Source of the DNA: an uncultured Rubrobacteraceae bacterium
GTDB taxonomy: Bacteria > Actinomycetota > Rubrobacteria > Rubrobacterales > Rubrobacteraceae
Direction: 5' to 3'
Length of the DNA: 13,151 nt
Assembly: GCA_902806105.1 (NCBI GenBank)
Contig: CADCVI010000069.1
Span: 1-13,151, forward strand
Shown here: one piece after another, positions 1 through 6,904 of the stretch
How positions within the stretch are numbered: the first letter of the stretch is position 1
Layout: each line of letters opens with the position of its first letter
The notes under the pieces: model-generated
What the model saw: only the letters and a program-made list of their open reading frames with translations
Told to the model about the DNA's origin: nothing
The model's database searches: none
Translations under genes and position numbers: made by a program

Positions 1-1510
1 CGGCGACGAGCATGATCAGCCGGAACGCCCCGACGAACGACTCGTCGACGGCCTCCTCGACGGCCGCGGCCTGGCCCGCGCCGAGGCCAGTGGGCGTCTC
101 CGCCCCCGCGAGGTCGACCTTCCGCTCCTCGAGCTGCGCACGGGCTTCCGGCGGGAGGTCCAGGGCGGTGAGGCGGGAATCCAGGCTGGCGGAGAAGGAG
201 GCGAAGACCAGGATGCCGAGGATCGGGATCGCCAGCAGCCCCGCCGTCCTCGACACCGCGTTGTTCACCCCCGAGGCGAGCCCCGAGTGGCGGCCCTCGA
301 CCGAGTTCAGGGCGGTCGTGGTCAGCGGCGCTATGACGAGGGACATCCCGAGGCCCTGCACCAGCACGGCCGGGAAGAAGGTGGTCCAGTACGAGCCCTC
401 CGTCCCCGGCAGGGAGAACAGCAAGAAGCCGCAGGCCGCGACGATAGGGCCCACCACAAGGGGCAGCTTCGCCCCGTAGCGCGTCACGAGCCCGCCAGCC
501 CAGCGGCTCAGCAGGAACGTCACGAAGATGAACGGCAGAAAGGCCGCGCCCGCCGCCGTGGCGGAGTAGCCGTGGACCTGGATGAGGTTGAACGGCAGAA
601 AGTAAAGCGAGCCCCCGAGCCCCGCGTACAGGAGCAGCGTCAGAAGGTTCGCCCCCGAGAAGTTGCGGCTCTTGAACAGGGTTAGCGGCATCATCGGCTC
701 GCGGGAACGCCTCTCCACGAGGACGAACGCGACTAGGGAGGCGGTCCCGAGGGCGAGGGCGCCGAGGACGAGCGCGTCCCCGAAGCCCCGGCTCGTGGAT
801 TCTATGAGGCCGTAGACGATGCCGCCGAGGCCGAGGGTCGCGAGCACCGCGCCGGGTACGTCGAGCTTGCGCGCGTCGGGATCGCGGCTCTCGGGGACGT
901 GTCGGGCGACGAGGAACAGCACGAGGGCGGCGAGCGGCACGTTTATCAGGAAGGCCGCCCGCCACGAGACGTTCTCGACGAGGTAGCCGCCGAGGACCGG
1001 GCCGAGGGCCGCCGTGATCCCCGAGAAGCCCGACCACGTCCCGATCGCCTTGCCGCGCGCCTCGCCCTCGAAGGAGGCGCTGATGATGGAGAGGGAGCCG
1101 GGCACGAGGAGCGCGCCTCCGACGCCCTGGAGCGCCCTGGCGATTATAAGCTGGGTCGGGTCCTGGGCGAGGCCGCAGGCGACGGAGGCTACGGCGAAGA
1201 GGACGACGCCCAGGGAGTAGATCCTGCGCCGCCCGTAGTGGTCGCCGAGCGAGCCGCCGACGAGGATCAGGGCGGCGAGAAAGAGCGCGTACGCCTCGAC
1301 CATCCACTGCGCGTCGACGGCGGTGGCGTTGAGGCGGGACTGGATCTGCGGCAGCGCGACGTTGACCACGGTGCTGTCGATGAACGCCATCGCCGAGCCG
1401 ACGATGGTGGCGGCGAGGATCCAGGGCCCCGAACTCGGCGCGCACGGCGCCGCGGCTTTACCCGAGCGAATAACGCCCTCGTCGCACGGCGGTTTACCGA
1501 TGTTCGCCAC
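1..1510 (-). CDS. DHA2-family 14-TM MFS drug exporter, 3' end outside window
   Basis: Translating the minus strand from a GTG at 1510 gives about 503 codons without a stop up to the window edge, so the C-terminus is cut off; the family is usually about 470-550 residues, so little is missing. After a roughly 28-residue polar N-terminus comes TM1 with the DHA2 signature AFIDSTVVNVALPQI, then the MFS loop motif GGSLGDHYGRRR and the antiporter motif C form LGPVLGGYLVE followed by WRAAFLINVP. Many further hydrophobic segments fit 14 TMs. The family exports drugs or other small hydrophobic compounds by proton antiport across the inner membrane; the substrate here cannot be read from sequence. The start is supported by AGAGGA at 1519-1524, 8 nt upstream, and by an in-frame stop that is the stop codon of the preceding DUF924 gene, 24 bp away. 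It is probably the last or a late gene of the signalling operon. Confidence 0.9.
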   Translation of the reverse strand, partial: MANIGKPPCDEGVIRSGKAAAPCAPSSGPWILAATIVGSAMAFIDSTVVNVALPQIQSRLNATAVDAQWMVEAYALFLAALILVGGSLGDHYGRRRIYSLGVVLFAVASVACGLAQDPTQLIIARALQGVGGALLVPGSLSIISASFEGEARGKAIGTWSGFSGITAALGPVLGGYLVENVSWRAAFLINVPLAALVLFLVARHVPESRDPDARKLDVPGAVLATLGLGGIVYGLIESTSRGFGDALVLGALALGTASLVAFVLVERRSREPMMPLTLFKSRNFSGANLLTLLLYAGLGGSLYFLPFNLIQVHGYSATAAGAAFLPFIFVTFLLSRWAGGLVTRYGAKLPLVVGPIVAACGFLLFSLPGTEGSYWTTFFPAVLVQGLGMSLVIAPLTTTALNSVEGRHSGLASGVNNAVSRTAGLLAIPILGILVFASFSASLDSRLTALDLPPEARAQLEERKVDLAGAETPTGLGAGQAAAVEEAVDESFVGAFRLIMLVA

Positions 1511-1534
1511 GCTCTCTCTCCTCTGTGTTCGCCC

Positions 1535-2104
1535 CTAGAACGACGAGCCCGGGCCCCGCAGGAACTCCGCCTCTTCGGGCGTGGTCTCGCGACCGAGGAT
1601 GGCGTTGCGGTGTGGGAAGCGCCCGAAGCGCTCGACGATCCCGGCGTGGCCCTCGGCGTAGGGCATCGGGTCCGCCTCTCCTACCGTGCCGAGACCCCGG
1701 AAGAGGTCGAGGGCGAGGCGCTGGTCCTCCATGTCCTCGCTGTGCATGAACGGCATGTAGAGAAACCACCGCTCCAGCGGGCGCAGCTCCCGGTCCAGCG
1801 CCCTCTCGACCGCGTAACGGGCGATCTCGCGCGCCTTCCCGTCCGCCGCGTACGTCTTGGGGTCGTCCCGGAAAATGTTGCGGGAGAACTGGTCGAGCAC
1901 GATCACGAGCGCCACCGCTCCGCGCGCGTCCTCGCGCCAGTCGTCGTGCTCGCCGGCGGCAGCCTCCTCGTAGAGGCCGAGGAAACGGTCCCGCACCTCC
2001 GCGTCGAAGACCGCGTCCTTTTGGAACCACACGGCGCGGAAGTCGCCGTACCCAGATTCCCCCTGGCGTCCGAACCAGAAGCCGAGGACGTCCTCCGGCC
2101 TCAT
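1535..2104 (-). CDS. DUF924 family protein
   Basis: A 189-residue soluble protein of the usual length for DUF924 (PF06041). Family hallmarks visible are the N-terminal VLGFWFG, the central VLDQFSRNIFRD segment, the WFLYMPFMHSED motif and the C-terminal FPHRNAILGR motif. Structures of this family are helical and TPR-like; no biochemical role is firmly established, so I assign none. The ATG at 2104 overlaps the TGA of the upstream diadenylate cyclase gene in an ATGA arrangement, which implies translational coupling. It lies between the c-di-AMP synthase gene and the exporter gene, but DUF924 genes occur in many contexts, so this position alone does not prove a signalling role. Confidence 0.92.
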   Translation of the reverse strand: MRPEDVLGFWFGRQGESGYGDFRAVWFQKDAVFDAEVRDRFLGLYEEAAAGEHDDWREDARGAVALVIVLDQFSRNIFRDDPKTYAADGKAREIARYAVERALDRELRPLERWFLYMPFMHSEDMEDQRLALDLFRGLGTVGEADPMPYAEGHAGIVERFGRFPHRNAILGRETTPEEAEFLRGPGSSF

Positions 2105-2691
2105 TCGACCGGACCCACGATCGTCACGCCCTCCGCAGACTGGGCGACGGCGCGGTTCTTGAGCTGGGAGCTGTAGCGGTCGAACATCCAGAGCTCCGGC
2201 GTGATCTCGGAGATCAGCTTGCCGTCGTCGAACATCCTGACCATCGAGCTCTCCGAGACGGCGATGGCGACGGCCCCCGTCCTCTGGCTGACGGAGGCGG
2301 CGGCCATGTGGCGGCTCCCGAGCCCGAGGGGCAGCTTCAGGTTGTCGGAGACGGTGTCAAGGTAGCGGGCGGCCGAGAGGACCACTCCTGCGTCCGAGAC
2401 GACGAAAGCCCCGTCGAGCTGGGCGAGCTCCTTCAGGGTCTCGCGCACGTCCGGGTCTTCTATGTGCTTCAGCTCGTCGGCGTGGCCGGCCAGAGGGTCC
2501 AGGATCATGGGCCGCGAGCTCCCGAGCACGGCCTCCGAGTCGCCGACGACGAAGAGCGTGCCGATCTTGCGGCCCTCCCGTCCCTCGCGCGCTATCTCGA
2601 CGGCGAGCGTTATCACCTGCTCCAGCACGCGCGTATCGACGTGGCGCTTCTCCGAGCAGATCTCCTTGAAAAGCTGCGTTTCGGTATACAA
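2101..2691 (-). CDS. stand-alone diadenylate cyclase (DAC/DisA_N domain) protein
   Basis: A 196-residue protein whose C-terminal two thirds match the DAC domain that condenses two ATP into cyclic di-AMP. The two catalytic motifs are visible: DGA at residues 93-95 (within QLDGAFVVSD) and RHMAA at 127-131 (within GLGSRHMAA), followed by the TGAVAIAVSE strand. The segment at about 40-70 (KIGTLFVVGD...ILDPLAG) resembles the N-terminal part of soluble, archaeal DacZ-like enzymes. There are no TM helices as in CdaA and no helix-hairpin-helix region as in DisA, so it is a cytoplasmic single-domain cyclase. The usual RHRAA reads RHMAA here, so activity is likely but not certain. The start is TTG, supported by GGAGGA 7 nt upstream that overlaps the end of the kinase gene. 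c-di-AMP usually controls osmolyte transport, wall homeostasis and DNA-damage responses. Confidence 0.88.
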   Translation of the reverse strand: MYTETQLFKEICSEKRHVDTRVLEQVITLAVEIAREGREGRKIGTLFVVGDSEAVLGSSRPMILDPLAGHADELKHIEDPDVRETLKELAQLDGAFVVSDAGVVLSAARYLDTVSDNLKLPLGLGSRHMAAASVSQRTGAVAIAVSESSMVRMFDDGKLISEITPELWMFDRYSSQLKNRAVAQSAEGVTIVGPVE

Positions 2692-2695
2692 GGTT

Positions 2696-4102
2696 CTATC
2701 CTCCGTCTCGTTCGTCTACTTCGATGGGCAGCCGGACGCTGAAACACGTCTCGCCCGGCTTCGAGTCTACCCGCATGTCCCCGCCGTGGCGACGCGTCAC
2801 GATCCTGCGGGCGATGTCCAGGCCGAGCCCCGTCCCCTCCCCGACGGGCTTCGTCGTGAAGAAGGGCTCGAAGATGCGGTCCCTGATCTCCTCGGGTATA
2901 CCGGGACCGTCGTCGGTGATCTCGACCCTGACGTACGCGCCGTCACTGGACGTCTTTATCTTCAGCCGCCCGACGCCCCCGCCGCCGCACATCGCGTCGA
3001 CCGCGTTGTCCAGGAGGTTGGTCCAGACCTGGTTGAGCTCGCCGCCGCGGGCCTGCACGCGGGGCAGCCCCGGCTCGTACTCGCGCACGACCTCGATGTT
3101 GCCCCTGAGCTTGTGGCCCAGGATGACGAGGGTGTTCTCGATCCCCTCGTGGACGTCGACCTCCTGGATGGGCGCCCGGTCCATGTAGGAGTACTCCTTC
3201 ATGGCGCGGATAAGCTCCGAGATGCGGTCCGTGCTCTCCTCGACCTCCCCGGCGAGCCCCACGAGCTCCAGGGTCGCCCCGAGCCATTCCAGGGCGCTGG
3301 CCAGGCCATCGCCCTCCATGCCCCCTGCGAAAGCCTCGATACGATCGACGTCCAGCCCCGCACCCGCGAGCGTGGGCCCGAGGTCCCACGCCTCCTCGAC
3401 GCCGCGCTCCTCCAGCCAGTCGGCGAGCTCGTCCTCCCGGTCGCTCCTCTCCAGCGAGTCCAGGGTAACCTTGCTTTCCTCGTCGACCTCGCGGAGCAGG
3501 GCGAGAATGCCCCCCTTCTCCGTTTCCGTGAAACGCCCATCGTTTCGGAGGGCGCTCTCCTGCGCCTTCAGGACCCCGGCCCGTAACGAAGCCGCCGCGC
3601 GCCGGGCGGCGGAGGCGGGGTTGTTCAGCTCGTGGGTGAGGCCGGCCGAGAGCTTGCCAAGAGCCGCCATCTTCTCCTGCTGGCGGAAGGCATACTGCGT
3701 ATCGCGCATCCGGCTCGCGAGGCGCGAGATGAAGACGTCGGCGACCTCCGGAGCCTCGGCGCTCACGCGGTGAAAGGTTCCGGAATCTATCTCCAGCACG
3801 CGCGTCGGGACGGTGGCTCGGGCGCGGTGGATCGAGCGCTTGCCGGTCAGCACCGCGAGGCCGCCCGTGAACTCCCCCGGCAGGTGCGTCCCGAGCTCGT
3901 GCTCCTCCGCGCCGTCGAGCCGGGAGATGCGGATCTGCCCATCCAGCACCACGTAGAAGCTGTCCACCGGCGCTTTCTCGTCGAAGAGGAGCTCCCCAAC
4001 TTCCAGCTTCTTCTCCGTCCCGTAAGGGGTAAGCAGCCCCACCTGCTCCTCCGTGAGCAGATGATCCAACGGCGCGTTGGTCGGCGCGTTCCCGCCCGGC
4101 AC
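2696..4102 (-). CDS. histidine kinase with N-terminal cyclic-nucleotide-binding domain
   Basis: A 468-residue cytoplasmic protein with no TM segment. Residues about 18-135 are a CRP-like cNMP-binding beta-roll (FYVVLDGQIRIS; GEFTGGLAVLTG), with a degenerate phosphate-binding cassette. The dimerisation/H-box follows with GLTHELNNP, putting the phosphoacceptor at H157. The catalytic ATPase domain carries the N-box (NQVWTNLLDNAVDAM, 357-371), G1 box (DDGPGIP, 397-403), F box (FEPFFTT, 411-417) and G2 box (GTGLGL, 423-428), so it should be an active kinase. About 110 mainly charged, helical residues separate the first and second DHp helices (roughly 175-285). The likely partner is the response-regulator fusion encoded 2 bp upstream. 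The start is GTG with only a weak Shine-Dalgarno sequence; the 2-bp gap after the upstream stop suggests reinitiation. The ligand of the beta-roll is unknown. Confidence 0.92.
   Translation of the reverse strand: MPGGNAPTNAPLDHLLTEEQVGLLTPYGTEKKLEVGELLFDEKAPVDSFYVVLDGQIRISRLDGAEEHELGTHLPGEFTGGLAVLTGKRSIHRARATVPTRVLEIDSGTFHRVSAEAPEVADVFISRLASRMRDTQYAFRQQEKMAALGKLSAGLTHELNNPASAARRAAASLRAGVLKAQESALRNDGRFTETEKGGILALLREVDEESKVTLDSLERSDREDELADWLEERGVEEAWDLGPTLAGAGLDVDRIEAFAGGMEGDGLASALEWLGATLELVGLAGEVEESTDRISELIRAMKEYSYMDRAPIQEVDVHEGIENTLVILGHKLRGNIEVVREYEPGLPRVQARGGELNQVWTNLLDNAVDAMCGGGGVGRLKIKTSSDGAYVRVEITDDGPGIPEEIRDRIFEPFFTTKPVGEGTGLGLDIARRIVTRRHGGDMRVDSKPGETCFSVRLPIEVDERDGG
2699..2704 (-). promoter_or_regulatory. 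ribosome binding site of the diadenylate cyclase gene, inside the kinase gene end
   Basis: GGAGGA forms the last two glycine codons of the histidine kinase and is followed directly by that gene's TAG, then GAACC and the TTG start of the cyclase. The close fit to the Shine-Dalgarno consensus fixes the TTG start and suggests that translation of the cyclase is coupled to termination of the kinase. Confidence 0.75.
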
Positions 4103-4104
4103 CG

Positions 4105-5766
4105 CTAGACCCGGCTCAGGTACTGGTGGATGAATTGAACCGCGATCGAACCCTCTCCAACCCCGCTCGCGACGCGCTTGACCGACCCGTGCCGGACGTC
4201 CCCGGCCACGAAGATCCCCGGCACGCTCGTCTCAAGGAGGTACGGGTCCCGGTCGAGGCTCCATCCTTTCGGCCGCCCGCCGTCCTCGGAGAGGTCCGGG
4301 CCGGCGAGGATAAACCCCCGCCCGTCTCGCCTGACCACCCCTTCCAGCCAGTCCGTCCCCGGCTGCGCCCCGATGAATACGAACAGCCCGGCCGCCGGCA
4401 CGGTCTCTTCCGCGCCCGAGGCGGCGTCCTTTACGGTCACGGTCTCCAGGCTCTCCTCGCCGTCGACGCGCGAGACGCTGCTGTTCACGCGGACCTTTAT
4501 GTTCTCCCTGCGTCCCATCTCGTCGATAAGGTACTGGGACATGCCCTTCTCCAGCGAGCCGCCGCGCACGAGGAGGGTTACCTCGCTGGCGAACTGCGAG
4601 AGGTACATGGCGGCCTGCCCGGCGGAGTTCGCGCCGCCGACGATGTACACGTCGTCGTCGCGGCACGAGAGGGCCTCGGTGATGGCGGCCCCGTAGTACA
4701 CGCCCTTGCCCGTCAGCTCTTCGATACCGGGAACGTCGAGCTTTCTGTAGGAGACGCCGGTCGCGATGAGGAGGACGTTGCAGGAGACCTCTGAGCCGTC
4801 GGAGAGGGTGACGATCCGGTAGCGGTCCTCGACGCGGACGCTCATGACCTCCTGAGGGGCGAGTATCTCCACGCCGAAACGCTTCGCCTGGGCCACGGCG
4901 CGGCGGCTCAGCTCGCCCCCCGAGACCCCCGTGTGGAAGCCGAGGTAGTTCTCGATGCGGCTGCTCGTCCCCGCCTGCCCTCCGGGGGCTTCGCGTTCGA
5001 TCAGGACGGTCTTCAACCCCTCCGACGCGCCGTAGACCGCCGCCGCAAGACCCGAGGGGCCGCCGCCGATGATGATCAGGTCGTAAAAAGGCCGCTGGGC
5101 CCTGGTCGCCAGCCCGATCCTCTCGGCGACCTCGACGTTCCCCGGGACCTCCATGTACCCGCCGTCCGGCATCACGACGAGCGGCAGCTTCGGCGTGCCG
5201 TGATCTGCCTGCGCGACGATCCGACGCCCCTCCTCGGAGCCCTCGACGTCGAGCCAACGGTAGGGCACCATGTTGCGCGATAGAAAATCCTTTAAACGGT
5301 GCGAGTCCTGCGACCAACGGTTCCCGACGACCCGGATGCCCTCGAACGGCGGCCTGAACCCCGAGAGCCACTCCTCCAGCTGATCGTCGAGGACCGGATA
5401 AAGCTTCTCCTCCGGCGGGTCCCACGGCTTCTGCAGGTAGTGGTCGAGCCCCACGTCGTTTATCGCGCGGATCGCCGCCTCGGTGTCCGCGTAGGCGGTG
5501 AGCAGGACCTTCTTCGCCTCCGGAAAGACCTTTCTTGCCTCCGCCAGAAACTCCACGCCCGTCATCCGGGGCATCCTCTGGTCCACGAGAAAGAGCGCCA
5601 CGGGGTCGCCCCTCAGCTTCAGCTTTCCGAGGGTCTCCAGCGCCGAAGCCCCGGAATCGGCCCGCAACACGCGGTACTCGCGGGCGTAATGGCGCCTCAG
5701 GTCCCGCTCGACGGCCCGCAGAACCTCGGGGTCGTCGTCGACCGTCAGAATAACCGGCTTCGCCAA
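4105..5766 (-). CDS. response regulator / glutaredoxin-like / thioredoxin-reductase-like flavoprotein fusion
   Basis: From a TTG at 5766 this encodes 553 residues. Residues 1-135 are a receiver domain with acidic cluster DDD (10-12), phospho-site D62 in LVDQRMP, T90 and K113 in QKPW. Residues about 142-222 look like a thioredoxin/glutaredoxin fold (GIRVVGNRWSQDSH...PLVVMPDGG), with WSQDSH where an active-site CxxC would be. Residues about 227-553 are a TrxR-like flavoprotein: FAD motif IIIGGGPSG (231-239), NAD(P)-binding VGGANSAGQAA (376-386) and C-terminal FVAGDVR. The redox CxxC of true thioredoxin reductases is replaced by YGAA, so it is not a standard TrxR. The frame is open to 5832, but TTG at 5766 gives MAKPVILTVDDD, a standard receiver N-terminus, with GGGGG 4 nt upstream. 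It is the first gene of the operon; phosphorylation by the next gene's kinase could control oxidoreductase activity. Confidence 0.9.
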   Translation of the reverse strand: MAKPVILTVDDDPEVLRAVERDLRRHYAREYRVLRADSGASALETLGKLKLRGDPVALFLVDQRMPRMTGVEFLAEARKVFPEAKKVLLTAYADTEAAIRAINDVGLDHYLQKPWDPPEEKLYPVLDDQLEEWLSGFRPPFEGIRVVGNRWSQDSHRLKDFLSRNMVPYRWLDVEGSEEGRRIVAQADHGTPKLPLVVMPDGGYMEVPGNVEVAERIGLATRAQRPFYDLIIIGGGPSGLAAAVYGASEGLKTVLIEREAPGGQAGTSSRIENYLGFHTGVSGGELSRRAVAQAKRFGVEILAPQEVMSVRVEDRYRIVTLSDGSEVSCNVLLIATGVSYRKLDVPGIEELTGKGVYYGAAITEALSCRDDDVYIVGGANSAGQAAMYLSQFASEVTLLVRGGSLEKGMSQYLIDEMGRRENIKVRVNSSVSRVDGEESLETVTVKDAASGAEETVPAAGLFVFIGAQPGTDWLEGVVRRDGRGFILAGPDLSEDGGRPKGWSLDRDPYLLETSVPGIFVAGDVRHGSVKRVASGVGEGSIAVQFIHQYLSRV

Positions 5767-5850
5767 AATACCCCCTAAAATTCCGCCAGAAAAGCGGTAA
5801 CCACGGCCCCGGACCACAGTTCCCAGACCCACCAGATAACTTTCCGCACC

Positions 5851-5880
5851 ATTGTAGCACCATTAGCGTAAATCTCTGAA
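5851..5880 (-). promoter_or_regulatory. candidate sigma70-type promoter of the signalling operon
   Basis: On the minus strand TTCAGA (5875-5880) and TACAAT (5851-5856) are separated by 18 bp, matching 4/6 and 5/6 of the -35 and -10 consensus. The segment is AT-rich compared with its surroundings and lies about 80 bp upstream of the TTG start of the response-regulator fusion gene. This is judged by eye only; the transcription start would fall near 5844. Confidence 0.4.
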
Positions 5881-5893
5881 CTATGTAAACGTT

Positions 5894-5919
5894 CCGTTTC
5901 ACGGCCCGGTATGAAACGG
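5894..5919. repeat. 8-bp perfect inverted repeat upstream of the operon promoter
   Basis: CCGTTTCA (5894-5901), a 10-nt spacer and TGAAACGG (5912-5919) form a perfect dyad. It sits 14 bp upstream of the proposed -35 element. The spacing of half-sites (18 bp centre to centre) would fit a dimeric DNA-binding regulator acting from upstream; no T-tract follows on either strand, so a classic intrinsic terminator is less likely. No regulator can be named. Confidence 0.45.
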
Positions 5920-6279
5920 CGGCCGTTCGCGGGCGAGCATCCGCCGCCACTACGACGAGCGCGTATCTGCTCGGTCTTCCATCTGGGCAGTCATCGGGTG
6001 GACTTCACGCCGTACCGCACGACCTTCGAACTCGCCGAATGTGGGGTGTGTCCGGGGCACGGGTAGCCAAGGTAGCGGGGGGAACGACGCCGGGGCTGCC
6101 CGTAGTGGGATTTTACGCACACCTACCGCAAGCTCAACGTCGAAGAATCGGGCGTTCGGGCTGGGCTGGGGCCGTATGGTTGCAACCCTACGCGGCTACC
6201 ACGCGGAAGCGGGTCGCCGGTAGTGAGCAGGGAGGCAGATGGGGAAGCTCTGTCGGGCGCCCTCCGTCGGTCTTTCCCG

Positions 6280-6876
6280 TTACCCTCCCGGCTTGATGTA
6301 GTGGTGGCGCCAGCGGTTGTATGCTTCGTAGGAGATTACGGCTACGACGGTCGAGGCCGCGAGCACCGAGCCGATGGTGCCCGCGACGCTCCAGATCTCC
6401 CGCCAGCTTCCGGCGAAGAGGTAGCCCAGGCCGCCGAAGAGGGTGACCCACAGGATCTCTCCCATCGCGCAGAGCAGGACGAAGGCGCCGAAGGGGTAGC
6501 GGACCCCGCCCGCGATCACGTTGACGGGCAGGGAGAGCGGCGTGACGAGGAAGCGCGAGGACAGGACCGCGAGCTTCCCCCAGCGCTCGAACGCTTGCTC
6601 CGCCCGGTGCCAGGAGGGAGCCTTCTCCAGCCGGCCCAGAAAAGGCGCGAGGCCGCGGCGTGCCAGGAGGTAGCTCGCCGCATCCCCGAGGAGGGCGGCC
6701 GACGCGGCGAGGACGGCCAGAGCCGGGACTTCCACGAGCCCCTCCCGGGCCAGGGCCCCGGCCGCGAGGACGAGCGCGGTGCTCGGGATCGGCAGGCCCA
6801 GAGCCCCGAGGAAGAGGACCAGCGCGAGGGCCAACGGCCCGTAATTAAGCAGCAGGTCGAGCACGGAGGCGGGCAT
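6280..6876 (-). CDS. DedA/VTT-domain inner membrane protein
   Basis: A 198-residue protein of typical DedA length with four to five hydrophobic segments (about 8-45, 52-72, 103-123, 128-155, 165-183). Family features are LGLPIPSTALVLAAGAL near the N-terminus, LLGDAASYLLARRG (62-75) and SRFLVTPLSLPVNVIAGG (107-124). DedA proteins are implicated in lipid-carrier or phospholipid translocation and membrane homeostasis. Compared with well-studied members, the acidic residues of the first re-entrant region are absent (LPIPST rather than a form ending in GE) and the second Arg of the usual RFxPGxR motif is missing, so mechanism may differ. It starts 28 bp after the ABC exporter gene and is probably co-transcribed. 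No good Shine-Dalgarno precedes the ATG; TAAACT lies 6 nt upstream, so an additional leaderless transcript is possible. Confidence 0.85.
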   Translation of the reverse strand: MPASVLDLLLNYGPLALALVLFLGALGLPIPSTALVLAAGALAREGLVEVPALAVLAASAALLGDAASYLLARRGLAPFLGRLEKAPSWHRAEQAFERWGKLAVLSSRFLVTPLSLPVNVIAGGVRYPFGAFVLLCAMGEILWVTLFGGLGYLFAGSWREIWSVAGTIGSVLAASTVVAVISYEAYNRWRHHYIKPGG

Positions 6877-6904
6877 GCTTGCAGTTTACAGTTCCGGTGG
6901 TTCC

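Larger units (their letters stand above)
5767..6279. other. gene-free interval between two same-strand operons
   Basis: About 510 bp without a convincing gene. The part near 5767-5920 holds the leader, candidate promoter and inverted repeat. The rest (about 5930-6279) carries short open frames with no start supported by a ribosome binding site and with unnatural Arg/Gly-rich composition, plus a 10-bp palindrome GGTTGCAACC at 6178-6187. Two short plus-strand stretches in the same frame (about 5975-6065 and 6115-6165, interrupted by a TAG near 6065) have protein-like composition and may be the remains of a decayed gene, but I cannot identify one. I see no tRNA, riboswitch or clear terminator. 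Confidence 0.4.

Noticed and set aside
531..601. Direct repeat TGAACGGCAGAAA about 60 bp apart
   Set aside because: Both copies encode FLPF in two TM segments of the MFS exporter; ordinary coding coincidence.
899..2176. 425-codon plus-strand open frame
   Set aside because: Opposite the exporter, DUF924 and cyclase genes, which have clear family motifs. Composition (Arg, Glu, Asp, Gly, Val) is that of an antisense shadow in GC-rich DNA.
5767..5832. 22-codon N-terminal extension of the response-regulator fusion
   Set aside because: TTG at 5766 yields the normal receiver N-terminus and has a G-rich ribosome binding site; the extension reads as untranslated leader.
6178..6187. Palindrome GGTTGCAACC
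   Set aside because: Too short and too far from any gene start to call as a regulatory site on its own.
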